Shown piece after piece: positions 1 through 8,348 of a DNA stretch of 64,000 nucleotides. Below the pieces are notes generated by a model. It had not been told where the DNA came from, searched no databases, and was given only the letters and a program-made list of their open reading frames with translations. Each line of letters opens with the position of its first letter. The first letter of the stretch is position 1. Source of the DNA: Salipaludibacillus keqinensis (GTDB lineage Bacteria > Bacillota > Bacilli > Bacillales > Salisediminibacteriaceae); assembly GCF_003226325.1 (NCBI RefSeq), contig NZ_PDOD01000004.1:248001-312000 (forward strand). The letters are read 5' to 3'. Made by a program: the position numbers and the translations under genes.

Positions 1-352
1 TTTCCATTTCCTCCGGTGTAACGTCTCCCATTTTTTCGTACATCCCATTCATGTCGGTTTCTAAATCGTATAAATACTGGAATGCGCTTTGTAAAACGTC
101 TCTCATCGTCAATCCTTTTTCCAGAACGGTGTGCTGATCTAGAAACCCAACTCGTACATTTTTCGCCCATTGCACTTTCCCTTCATCGGGATCCAATTGA
201 TGAGTGATGATATTCATAAACGTCGATTTCCCTTCACCATTGGCTCCAACCAAGCCGATATGTTCCCCTTTTAATAAACGAAAGGAAACATCATGGAATA
301 TTTCACGGTCACCGAACCCGTGACTTAAATTTTGAACAGTTAAAATACTCAT
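1..352 (-). CDS. ykpA: ABC-F family ATPase, YkpA-like (partial; C-terminal part beyond window start)
   Basis: Only the first 117 codons are present. They start at the ATG complementary to 350-352, behind a GAGGTG ribosome binding site. The fragment opens MSILTVQNLSHGFGDREIF and contains the Walker A motif GANGEGKS at about residues 37-44, followed by a VGFLDQHTVLEKG segment typical of ABC-F proteins. ABC-F ATPases are soluble, lack membrane domains and act on the ribosome. The wording of the N-terminus is closest to what I remember of B. subtilis YkpA. The second ATPase domain, signature motif and linker cannot be seen. It diverges from the helicase gene at 475. Confidence 0.85.
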   Translation of the reverse strand, partial: MSILTVQNLSHGFGDREIFHDVSFRLLKGEHIGLVGANGEGKSTFMNIITHQLDPDEGKVQWAKNVRVGFLDQHTVLEKGLTMRDVLQSAFQYLYDLETDMNGMYEKMGDVTPEEME

Positions 353-474
353 ATTATGGACACCTCTATTAAAAATTTGGTTTCTTTGCTTGAAATACGT
401 TAAAATCGGATTAGCACATAGAAATAAACGAAACGGTGAGAGATACATGATCCTCTCTCGAAAAGGAGATACCA

Positions 475-1602
475 ATGAGCAATCCAACGTCTATCATACC
501 TACTTTACCGTCCTTCTTACAAGAGGCATGGGAAAAATCAGGATTCACACAATTAACCGAAATCCAATCAGAGATGATTCCGCAAGCCTTACAAGGGAAA
601 AATATTATAGCCGAAGCGCCAACCGGTTCAGGTAAAACAATGGCGTATTTACTACCAGCACTTGAGAAGATTGACATGAATGTAAAACAAGCCCAAGTAG
701 TGATCGTGGCATCTTCTAGGGAACTGGTGATGCAAATCCTGGACGAGGTCCAAACATGGGCCCAAGGGAGCGGTATTACAGGAGCCGCATTGATTGGCGG
801 CGCGAATGTGAAACGGCAACAGGAAAAGTTGAAGAAAAAGCCACAAGTGATTATCGGTACACCTGGGAGATTAATGGAATTAACCAAAACAAAAAAATTA
901 AAACTTCATGAAGTGAAGACGCTAGTTTTTGATGAAGCCGATCAATTATTTGCGAAAGAGCATATTAAAGAAGTGGATGACCTTATGAAAGCAGTTGTGA
1001 AGGATTGTCAGCGTCTTATTTGCTCAGCGACGATTCCAAAACATGTTGAAAAGCAAGCAAAGGAACGACTCGATGCTCCTCACGTTATCCGCATTGAAAT
1101 GAACCGAGATCATCTAGAGCGGGTAGATCACACTTATCTAGTTGCGGAACGAAGAGATAAAGTGAAATTGCTGCGTAGACTAGTTAACATGGAAGGGTTA
1201 TATGGCTTGGCATTCTCTAATGACATCCGTGAATTAGAGACGTTCGCTGAGCGACTTGAATTTCGTGGGAAACATGTCGGTGTCCTCCATGGAACAACAA
1301 CGAAGCAAGCACGTGAAAAAGCGATCAATCAGTTTCGAAGCGGAGAAGTACCAATCTTGATGGCCACAGACGTTGCATCGCGTGGTCTAGATATTGAAGG
1401 TCTGACCCATGTCATTCAGTTGGATTTAGCCAACGACATTCAGCAATACGTTCATCGTTCTGGTCGAACGGGACGCGCTGGAAAGTCCGGTACGGTTGTC
1501 TCCATCGTTACAGAGGGAGAGAAAGAAAGACTTTTGCAAATTGGAGATAAACTAGGTTTGAAAATGGAAGAGAAAACACTATCTCATGGAAAGTTAGTCT
1601 AA
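475..1602 (+). CDS. yfmL: DEAD-box RNA helicase, YfmL-like
   Basis: This 375-residue ATP-dependent RNA helicase has both RecA-like domains and almost no tail, matching the length of B. subtilis YfmL (about 376), which is linked to ribosome assembly and cold growth. Visible motifs in order are the Q motif region GFTQLTEIQ, Walker A APTGSGKT (about 49-56), SSREL in place of the usual PTREL, TPGR, the Walker B DEAD, SAT and HRSGRTGRAG. The ATG follows AAAAGGAGA at good spacing. It is a single gene closed by a strong hairpin shared with the convergent gene. The SSREL variant of motif Ia is the only unusual point. Confidence 0.9.
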   Translation: MSNPTSIIPTLPSFLQEAWEKSGFTQLTEIQSEMIPQALQGKNIIAEAPTGSGKTMAYLLPALEKIDMNVKQAQVVIVASSRELVMQILDEVQTWAQGSGITGAALIGGANVKRQQEKLKKKPQVIIGTPGRLMELTKTKKLKLHEVKTLVFDEADQLFAKEHIKEVDDLMKAVVKDCQRLICSATIPKHVEKQAKERLDAPHVIRIEMNRDHLERVDHTYLVAERRDKVKLLRRLVNMEGLYGLAFSNDIRELETFAERLEFRGKHVGVLHGTTTKQAREKAINQFRSGEVPILMATDVASRGLDIEGLTHVIQLDLANDIQQYVHRSGRTGRAGKSGTVVSIVTEGEKERLLQIGDKLGLKMEEKTLSHGKLV

Positions 1603-1611
1603 TACAAGGGC

Positions 1612-1638
1612 AAAAGCACGGGACAGTCCCGTGCTTTT
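1612..1638. terminator. Bidirectional Rho-independent terminator
   Basis: A perfect 13-bp inverted repeat (AAAAGCACGGGAC and its complement around one central base) lies between the convergent yfmL-like and TraB-like genes. The flanking A and T runs let it work in both directions. Confidence 0.85.
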
Positions 1639-1646
1639 GTTGCATT

Positions 1647-2900
1647 CTAAAAATCATCTACCGATTCAACGGTATATCCTCTATCATCCAACAAATCAAC
1701 GATGCTGCCTTCACCGGCTAAATGAAGCGCACCTACGACTACGAAGTATGTTCCGCCATCATCCTCTGACAAAAATCCTTCTATTTTCTCTGTCATGGCT
1801 AAGTCTCTCTCGTCCATATCCAATTGCTCAATGTCAGAATCCATTTCTCGAAGTTGAGCAAATACGTCAACGTTGCCGCTTTGCCATAAGCGAATCAATT
1901 GCGTGAGTTCCTCTTCATAAATGTCCAGTGAGTTCACCATATCTTCAAGTGCTTCCACCTGATTTTCTTCCGGAGCTGAACTCATAGACTCTATCTGACT
2001 TTCAAGTGATTCTAAACTGATAATCGGCAAATCTTTTTTAGCGGCACGATCTAGGAAATGCAAATCAATTCCATCATCCCCTGTGTACTCAGTATTTGCT
2101 AGGGCGACTTCTGAAAGCATCATGGAGACAAACCAAGGTTTGAATTGGTCGACCATCATTTCATTTACACCCATGCCTGAGAGTTGGTTGACGGTTTCTT
2201 GAAATACATCTTCTTCAATAACATCTGACAAAGATGTTCCGTCGGTATACATGGCCTGTTGCATCATGATTTGTTGGGCCTCCATTTCATCTATTTCATT
2301 TATATCTACCTCTACAGCTAAATAATCTGCTTGTTGAAATGCTTCATCAATCTCTTCTTGTAAAGGATATAGTCCTTCGTCACCTACATGAACAGAGCCA
2401 AACAAATATATGGTTTGATCTCCTTCTTGAACGCGGTAGAAGACCCCTTCTGAGGGCCCCTCATGTTCATCAAAGGATAGGCGAGTGCGAGCATGAATTT
2501 CTATTCCCTCGTCCTCAAGTTCTTCTAATGCCTTCCACTGATTAGGCTCCATGTCCTCTGTGAAGTAAAGATCGCCTACATTTATTTCAGATAATTGTTC
2601 TAATGATTGGAGAGGTGAATAATCATCAATATCGTTGCCAGAAAGATTTACTTGTTCTAAAGATGATAAAGATTCTATACCATTAATAGTTTTAATCTCG
2701 GCACCACTTGCGTCCAATGTTTCAATTCTAGCTAAATCTTCTTCTGTTATTTCCTCTGAATCTTTTCCTAATTCTTCATTGACAATTCTTTCTAGTTCTT
2801 CACCTTGAAAATAACCTTCATCATGGCTAACTTTAGCTGAACATGCAGTAAAAATAAGTAATGAGCCTAATATGATCGTTTTTCTAAGCAATGACGTCAA
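1647..2900 (-). CDS. Lipoprotein with leucine-rich segment and TraB/GumN domain
   Basis: This 417-residue protein starts with a lipoprotein signal peptide (hydrophobic run, then lipobox FTAC, Cys20), so it should be anchored on the outer face of the membrane. Residues about 60-115 resemble one or two bacterial leucine-rich repeats (IKTINGIESLSSLEQVNLSG). Residues about 150-417 match the TraB/GumN fold, with the GSVHVG motif near the start and a GALHLAGEGS motif near the end; TraB-type proteins are thought to be metalloprotease-like. The chain is rich in Asp and Glu. The start is TTG (2898-2900) with a weak AAAGAAAG site, so it could lie a few codons downstream. Substrate unknown. Confidence 0.7.
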   Translation of the reverse strand: MTSLLRKTIILGSLLIFTACSAKVSHDEGYFQGEELERIVNEELGKDSEEITEEDLARIETLDASGAEIKTINGIESLSSLEQVNLSGNDIDDYSPLQSLEQLSEINVGDLYFTEDMEPNQWKALEELEDEGIEIHARTRLSFDEHEGPSEGVFYRVQEGDQTIYLFGSVHVGDEGLYPLQEEIDEAFQQADYLAVEVDINEIDEMEAQQIMMQQAMYTDGTSLSDVIEEDVFQETVNQLSGMGVNEMMVDQFKPWFVSMMLSEVALANTEYTGDDGIDLHFLDRAAKKDLPIISLESLESQIESMSSAPEENQVEALEDMVNSLDIYEEELTQLIRLWQSGNVDVFAQLREMDSDIEQLDMDERDLAMTEKIEGFLSEDDGGTYFVVVGALHLAGEGSIVDLLDDRGYTVESVDDF

Positions 2901-3108
2901 CTTCTTTCTTTAAATATTATTGTCTCTAAACGTTTGGGATAAGATTTATGCGTCTGAATAAACTTACGATTAGACTAGCAAAAAAGTTCCTCGAATTTCG
3001 CATTTTAGATTTAATATGAAAAGTTTGATAAAATAAAAAGATTGAATATAAATCATTTGATCGAACGACTTCTCGTTCCGTAAAAAATAGAAAAGCAGGT
3101 GGATGAAC

Positions 3109-6066
3109 GTGGACCTGAATAATAACACTAGCCAAGTTCCCTTCAATGAAAGGGAAAGAACAAATAAATTATTGAAATCTTTTGAACAACTTTATGTAAA
3201 AAAACAAGAAACGTATCATGAGCGGGAGCCTCTAAAAGTTCAATATTCATTGAAAATCTCTTCAACCTTTAGCGAACGAATGCGTGGGTCTGTGGAAGTA
3301 GAAATGAAAGTTGGTCGTAAAAGGCTATATGTCGTAAAGAATGTATCGGAATTACTTCATGCCGTTGAACAAGAACAAGCTCTGAAGTTTTCTAAATTAT
3401 TTACGTATCATCCATCAGACTACTATTTCGAAGAAGAAGATTTACACATTTTCCGATTGATGAATCGTGTGTTGGATGTGAAATATGCAGAAAATTTCTC
3501 TTTCTCATATTCATATTTACGCCGTTCGAAAGATGACGATCGGAGTTTTGACATACCACCTGCATATGTTCACGAGTTCTTATCACTATTACAGGTTCGG
3601 GATGTTATTGTAGATGATCATACGAACGAGTATGAAGGGTTTGAATTAAAGACCGGGAAAGCCCCGTTGTCGTTTCATATTGAGGATTCGGTAACTGAAT
3701 CTGGAGTTTACCGATTAACGTGGGAAAATGCCATGTATGCTACGTATTTCGGAAAGAAATATGGATTATTGTTTCTCCAAGGCGTTTTCTATATTTTAAA
3801 AGGTGATCAGTTAGAAGCTTTCGATTCTCTTTTCTTTCAAATTGCTATGGAAGATCCTTCAGAAATGTTGTTGGAAGAGCATCAGCTTGAATCCTTTGCC
3901 TCAGTTGTTCTTCCTCAACTCAATGAGATTGGAGAAGTGGAGTTGAGCCGCTCGATTCGTGAAAATATTCAAATGTCACCACTCGTTCCATTGCTACATG
4001 TTGATTACCAAGGAGATCGTGTGACAGCCGAAGTTATTTTTCAATACGGTGATGTGAAATTGTCTCCTTTTAAACAAGCAGCGACTGAAGGAAGCCAGCT
4101 GATTGTTCGCGATATGGAGAAGGAGTACTACTTACTGTCTTTTATTGAAGACATTCCTTTCAAATTCAACGGAACTGAACTGTATTTAGAAGAAATGGAA
4201 GATATTCTTGATTTTGTATCAGAAGACGTTCCTAAGCTTTCTGAACTGTTTCACCTTTATGCTACGTCTGCTTTACGGAACATCGTTCATCAACCCGTTG
4301 AGAGCCCGTCAATGAAAGTGGAGACGAACGAAAAATTGAACTTGTTGGACGTAGCCTTTGAAGTAGATGGGATTTCCGAAGAAGAATTATCAGAAGTACT
4401 GAAAAGCTTATTAGACAACAAGAAATATTATCGACTAGCCTCAGGTCAATACATTCACTTGAAAAACGACGAGTTCAAGGGGATGAAAGAAATGATGGAG
4501 GATCTTGACATGTCCTCTGGTGAAATGAAGCAGCATTCGAGTCTCCCTCTTTACAGAGCGTTTCAGCTAAACGAATCAACGGAAGTCCAAGTGAAGAAGG
4601 ACAAAGCATTCAAGAAACTCGTGGAACGTTTACTGGAACCAGAAGAGATGGATTTCTCTATTCCAGATCATTTAGAGGGCGTGTTGAGAGATTATCAAAA
4701 AAGGGGATTTCAATGGCTCATGTCCCTCTCTTATTATGGTTTTGGTGGAATCTTGGCTGATGATATGGGGCTTGGAAAAACATTGCAGACGATCACTTAT
4801 TTACAGGCGATTAAAACTTCCTATCCAGAACAGCAGCCAGCTTTAATTATTTGTCCTTCCAGCGTTGTTTATAATTGGGAGAAAGAGATAGAGAGGTTTG
4901 CACCTCATTTAACCACTGCAGTAATTTCAGGACCGGTTTCTGAAAGAAAAGAGATGATTGAAGAAGCAGAGAACTGTGATATTTGGATCACATCTTATCC
5001 ATTGATTCGTCGGGATATTATCCATTACCAAGAAAGAAAATTCTCTACGATGGTTTTAGATGAAGCACAATATGTCAAGAATGAAGGAACACTCACGGCG
5101 AAAGCGGTAAGAATGATTTCTGCTACAAGAAGCTTTGCCTTAAGTGGAACGCCTATTGAAAATTCATTAGAAGAACTTTACTCTATTTTTTCACTTGTAC
5201 AGCCAGGCATGTTTAAAAATAAGCAAGTGTACAAAAATATGCCAGAGGAAAAGATCGCGAAACGGGTGAAACCATTCGTACTGAGAAGAATGAAACAGGA
5301 TGTTCTTACGGAACTGCCAGATAAGATTGAGTCTGTGGAGTATACACCGCTAACGGAGAAACAGAAAGCGGTCTATCTAGGGCAGCTGCAGTTACTGCAA
5401 CAAGAAGCGAATACAGCGATTCAAACAGACACCCTTCAACAAAATAGGATCAAAATTCTTGCTGGTATCACAAGACTAAGACAAATATGCTGTCACCCAG
5501 GCATGTTTATGAAAGAATATGATGGCGGATCAGGGAAATTAGAGAGGCTTATGGAGTATTTAGAAGAAGCCCGAGCTTCAGGAAAGCGAATTGTGTTGTT
5601 TAGTCAGTTTACACAAATGTTGTCAATTATGAAGGAACGACTATATGAAGGGAAATGGGATTACCATTACTTAGATGGATCCACACCAGGAAGAGACCGA
5701 GTCGATATGGCCGAACGATTCAATGCAGGAGAGAAAAATCTTTTCCTTGTCTCATTAAAAGCCGGTGGAACCGGTTTAAATTTAACAGGTGGAGATACAG
5801 TTATCCTATTCGACTCATGGTGGAACCCAGCCGTTGAAGAACAAGCAGCGGACCGTGTGTATCGGTTTGGACAAAAGAGGGTAGTCCAAGTAACGAAGAT
5901 GATTACCACTGGTACCATCGAGGAGAAAATTCATAAACTTCAGGAGAAAAAGAGAGATTTACTTGACCGAGTTATTCAGCCGGGAGAGACGGCGATCTCA
6001 TCATTAGGAAAAGATGACATCGAAGAATTGTTGGATTTAAAAGGGACAAAGCTGTTGAAAAAATAG
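3109..6066 (+). CDS. SNF2-family ATPase/helicase with SNF2-associated N-terminal region
   Basis: This is a large Swi2/Snf2 ATPase of about 985 residues. The N-terminal half looks like the bacterial SNF2-associated region. The motor begins near residue 530 with DYQKRGFQWL, then Walker A DDMGLGKT (about 549), DEAQ box (about 651), SGTPIENSLEELYS, and C-lobe motifs FSQFTQM, DGSTPGRDR, LKAGGTGLNLT and AADRVYRFGQ (about 915). Such enzymes translocate on duplex nucleic acid and remodel bound proteins. An in-frame TAG at 3088-3090 rules out a longer N-terminus, so the SWIM zinc finger common in relatives is absent. GTG 3109 sits six bases after AGGTGG, while ATG 3103 is too close to it; the GTG is preferred. 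Confidence 0.85.
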   Translation: MDLNNNTSQVPFNERERTNKLLKSFEQLYVKKQETYHEREPLKVQYSLKISSTFSERMRGSVEVEMKVGRKRLYVVKNVSELLHAVEQEQALKFSKLFTYHPSDYYFEEEDLHIFRLMNRVLDVKYAENFSFSYSYLRRSKDDDRSFDIPPAYVHEFLSLLQVRDVIVDDHTNEYEGFELKTGKAPLSFHIEDSVTESGVYRLTWENAMYATYFGKKYGLLFLQGVFYILKGDQLEAFDSLFFQIAMEDPSEMLLEEHQLESFASVVLPQLNEIGEVELSRSIRENIQMSPLVPLLHVDYQGDRVTAEVIFQYGDVKLSPFKQAATEGSQLIVRDMEKEYYLLSFIEDIPFKFNGTELYLEEMEDILDFVSEDVPKLSELFHLYATSALRNIVHQPVESPSMKVETNEKLNLLDVAFEVDGISEEELSEVLKSLLDNKKYYRLASGQYIHLKNDEFKGMKEMMEDLDMSSGEMKQHSSLPLYRAFQLNESTEVQVKKDKAFKKLVERLLEPEEMDFSIPDHLEGVLRDYQKRGFQWLMSLSYYGFGGILADDMGLGKTLQTITYLQAIKTSYPEQQPALIICPSSVVYNWEKEIERFAPHLTTAVISGPVSERKEMIEEAENCDIWITSYPLIRRDIIHYQERKFSTMVLDEAQYVKNEGTLTAKAVRMISATRSFALSGTPIENSLEELYSIFSLVQPGMFKNKQVYKNMPEEKIAKRVKPFVLRRMKQDVLTELPDKIESVEYTPLTEKQKAVYLGQLQLLQQEANTAIQTDTLQQNRIKILAGITRLRQICCHPGMFMKEYDGGSGKLERLMEYLEEARASGKRIVLFSQFTQMLSIMKERLYEGKWDYHYLDGSTPGRDRVDMAERFNAGEKNLFLVSLKAGGTGLNLTGGDTVILFDSWWNPAVEEQAADRVYRFGQKRVVQVTKMITTGTIEEKIHKLQEKKRDLLDRVIQPGETAISSLGKDDIEELLDLKGTKLLKK

Positions 6067-6391
6067 ATTATACTGGTCAAACTACGCCATCTATGTTAAG
6101 GTAGAAAAGTTGATTAAAAATCAAACAACATACATGAGATTCATTCTTTTCGTGTAAGATAAAGAGGAAGCCCTTCTGAACAAGGATCACATAAACAGCT
6201 TGTTCCGGCATCACAGGAATGGGCTGTTTTCTTTTACTATCAGGGACCATTTCCTAAGATAGAAGAAGAAGATCTATAGCTTGTGTCATCATTAAGAGAC
6301 GCTAAGCACAGTTTTCTTTATAAATAATTTGATCGTTTGAGCATGTGGCTCGCGTAAATAGGAAAGTTTGAACTAAAAGGAGATAGGAAAT
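6067..6391. other. Intergenic region and cshA leader
   Basis: This 325-bp gap carries one terminator hairpin (6194-6235) about 130 bp after the SNF2 gene, then about 150 bp of leader before cshA. I found no small reading frame with a ribosome binding site and no riboswitch signature I recognise. Confidence 0.5.
6194..6235 (+). terminator. Rho-independent terminator
   Basis: A 13-bp stem (AACAGCTTGTTCC with GGAATGGGCTGTT, wobble pairs included) and nine-base loop are followed by TTCTTTT. It probably ends the SNF2 transcript, or attenuates transcription into cshA. Confidence 0.65.
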
Positions 6392-7894
6392 TTGGCACTA
6401 TTTAAAGATTTAAACATTGAGGAATCCATTTTAAAGTCAATCGAAAAGATGGGATTCACTGAAGCAACACCGATTCAAGAGCAAGTAATCCCAGTTGCAA
6501 AAAATGGTCAAGACGTTATTGGTCAAGCGCAAACTGGTACAGGTAAAACCGTTGCATTCGGTATTCCATTGTTGGAGTCTGTCGATGCAGATGCTCGTCA
6601 TCCGCAAGGCTTAGTATTAGCCCCAACACGTGAATTAGCAATGCAGGTTTCTGAGGAATTAACTAAATTAGGTCGTGAAAAAGGAATTACTTCCCTTGCT
6701 ATCTATGGTGGACAGGACATTTCAAAACAAATTCGCGGCTTGAAAAAACGTCCTCAAATTATCGTCGGAACACCAGGACGATTTATGGACCATATGCGTC
6801 GTAAAACAATTCGCCCTGAATATATGAACACAGTAGTATTGGATGAAGCGGATGAAATGCTAAGCATGGGCTTTATTGAAGATATTGAAACGATTTTAAA
6901 GGAAGTTCCTGAAGATCGTAGAACAATGCTCTTCTCAGCTACAATGCCTAAACGCTTGAAAAACGTTGTTTCATCATTTATGCAAGACCCTGTTACAGTA
7001 GCGATTAAGTCGAAAGAAATGACTGTTGAGAATATTGAACAACGTTATATCGAAGTTCACGAAAAGCAAAAGTTTGATGCTTTATGCCATATGCTTGATA
7101 TCGATCCACCAGAATTGGCAATTGTCTTCGGTCGTACGAAGCGTCGTGTAGATGAAGTAACGGAATCACTAGGAATTCGTGGCTTTGCTGCAGAAGGTTT
7201 GCATGGTGACATGAAGCAAGAACGTCGTGATGCAGTTATCCGTAAGTTTAAACGGGGAGCGATTGATATTCTTGTTGCGACAGATGTTGCAGCGCGTGGG
7301 TTAGACGTAAACAACGTGTCTCATGTGTACAACTTTGACTTACCACAAGATTCTGAGAGCTATGTACACCGTATTGGACGAACGGGTCGCGCTGGAAAAA
7401 GCGGAATTGCATTCAGCTTTGTAACACCTAAAGAGCGAGATCATTTGAAAATTATTGAAAAAGCAACGAAGAAGCCGATGAAACAACAATCTGTTCCAAC
7501 GTATCAAGAAGCGTTAGCAGGACGTCAAGATCGTTCTGTAAACCATTTGCAAGAGTCATTAAGAAAAGGTGATTTCGAGCATCTTATGGGCGCTGCAAAA
7601 TCAATGCTTGAAGAGCACGATGCTGAAACATTAGTTGCAGCAGCTCTAAGAACAATGACAAAAGAGCCAGACCAGACTCCAGTTCGTCTTACAGGCGAAG
7701 CACCTGTCCACTCGAAACGCCGAGGAGGCGGTGGCGGATTTGGTGGAGGTGGTAAGAAGGGATCTTACAACCGAAACTCTTCTTCTGCACGTAAACGCAC
7801 TGACCGTGGAGATCGCGGCGGGCGCGGTGGCCAAGACCGTGGACGAGGCGGTAAGCCCCAAGCTAAAGTGAAATCACTAGGCTTCAAAAAATAA
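6392..7894 (+). CDS. cshA: DEAD-box ATP-dependent RNA helicase CshA
   Basis: This 500-residue helicase corresponds to the main Bacillus cold-shock and degradosome-associated helicase. Motifs are GFTEATPIQEQ (Q motif), AQTGTGKT Walker A at about 46-53, PTRELA, TPGR, DEAD, SAT, DVAARGLDV and HRIGRTGRAG. A family-specific C-terminal region follows, then a Gly/Arg/Lys-rich tail from about residue 440 (RGGGGGFGGGG and RGG-like repeats) expected to bind RNA. Start is TTG, nine bases after AAAAGGAGA, in frame with the MALFKDLNI-type N-terminus. It stands alone with its own terminator. It is known to unwind structured mRNA and to work with RNase Y and PNPase. Confidence 0.95.
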   Translation: MALFKDLNIEESILKSIEKMGFTEATPIQEQVIPVAKNGQDVIGQAQTGTGKTVAFGIPLLESVDADARHPQGLVLAPTRELAMQVSEELTKLGREKGITSLAIYGGQDISKQIRGLKKRPQIIVGTPGRFMDHMRRKTIRPEYMNTVVLDEADEMLSMGFIEDIETILKEVPEDRRTMLFSATMPKRLKNVVSSFMQDPVTVAIKSKEMTVENIEQRYIEVHEKQKFDALCHMLDIDPPELAIVFGRTKRRVDEVTESLGIRGFAAEGLHGDMKQERRDAVIRKFKRGAIDILVATDVAARGLDVNNVSHVYNFDLPQDSESYVHRIGRTGRAGKSGIAFSFVTPKERDHLKIIEKATKKPMKQQSVPTYQEALAGRQDRSVNHLQESLRKGDFEHLMGAAKSMLEEHDAETLVAAALRTMTKEPDQTPVRLTGEAPVHSKRRGGGGGFGGGGKKGSYNRNSSSARKRTDRGDRGGRGGQDRGRGGKPQAKVKSLGFKK

Positions 7895-7916
7895 ATATTT
7901 TCAAGTATAGATTAAG

Positions 7917-7951
7917 GCTGATTCCTGGGAACCCGGGAATCAGCTTTTTTT
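7917..7951 (+). terminator. Rho-independent terminator of cshA
   Basis: GCTGATTCC pairs with GGAATCAGC, extended by GGG/CCC toward a tight loop, and is followed by seven T. Confidence 0.9.
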
Positions 7952-8040
7952 GTATTGATCATTGATTAGGTAGACAAGGGAGGGATGAGGCTAGGGGATA
8001 CCTCCACAATAGACGGTCTGGTCTGGGGGAGGAGTTATTT

Positions 8041-8245
8041 GTAGAAAATTGCGAGAGTAGTTGAGAAAAAGAGACGATAAAAGGATTTATCGGTAAAAAA
8101 ATCGATTGAGGAGCGAGAAAAAGAGTCGATAAAAGGGTTTATCGGTAGAAAATCTTTAGATGAGCAAGCAAAAGAGTCGATAAATCCTTTTATCGGAAAA
8201 AATAATGAAAGAAGCTAACAATACTGCCGATAAACCCTACTTTAT
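8041..8245. repeat. Tandem repeat array of about 51 bp units with CGATAAA...TTTATCG dyads
   Basis: Four units of 52, 52, 51 and about 50 bp follow one another. Each ends in an 18-bp dyad: CGATAAAAGGATTTATCG (8075-8092), CGATAAAAGGGTTTATCG (8127-8144), CGATAAATCCTTTTATCG (8178-8195) and the decayed CGATAAACCCTACTTTAT (8228-8245). Units are joined by GTAGAAAA-like and GAGAAAAAGAGTC-like segments. The third dyad is the exact reverse complement of the first, and the fourth resembles the reverse complement of the second. A related stretch occurs at 27862-27926. Function unknown. Apart from this array the 7952-8348 gap shows nothing I recognise. Confidence 0.8.
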
Positions 8246-8348
8246 ATAAATAATCTATTTTTTCGAAACTCCAGATCAACCATAAATACTCTTTTCCAGA
8301 ACAAACAAAAAGACCGCCTCAAATCCAAGGCGGCCATTGATCTATGCT

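Noticed and set aside
411-887. Long antisense frames inside yfmL and many other genes
   Set aside because: They lie opposite strongly supported genes, lack ribosome binding sites and show no family features; they are shadows of the coding strand.
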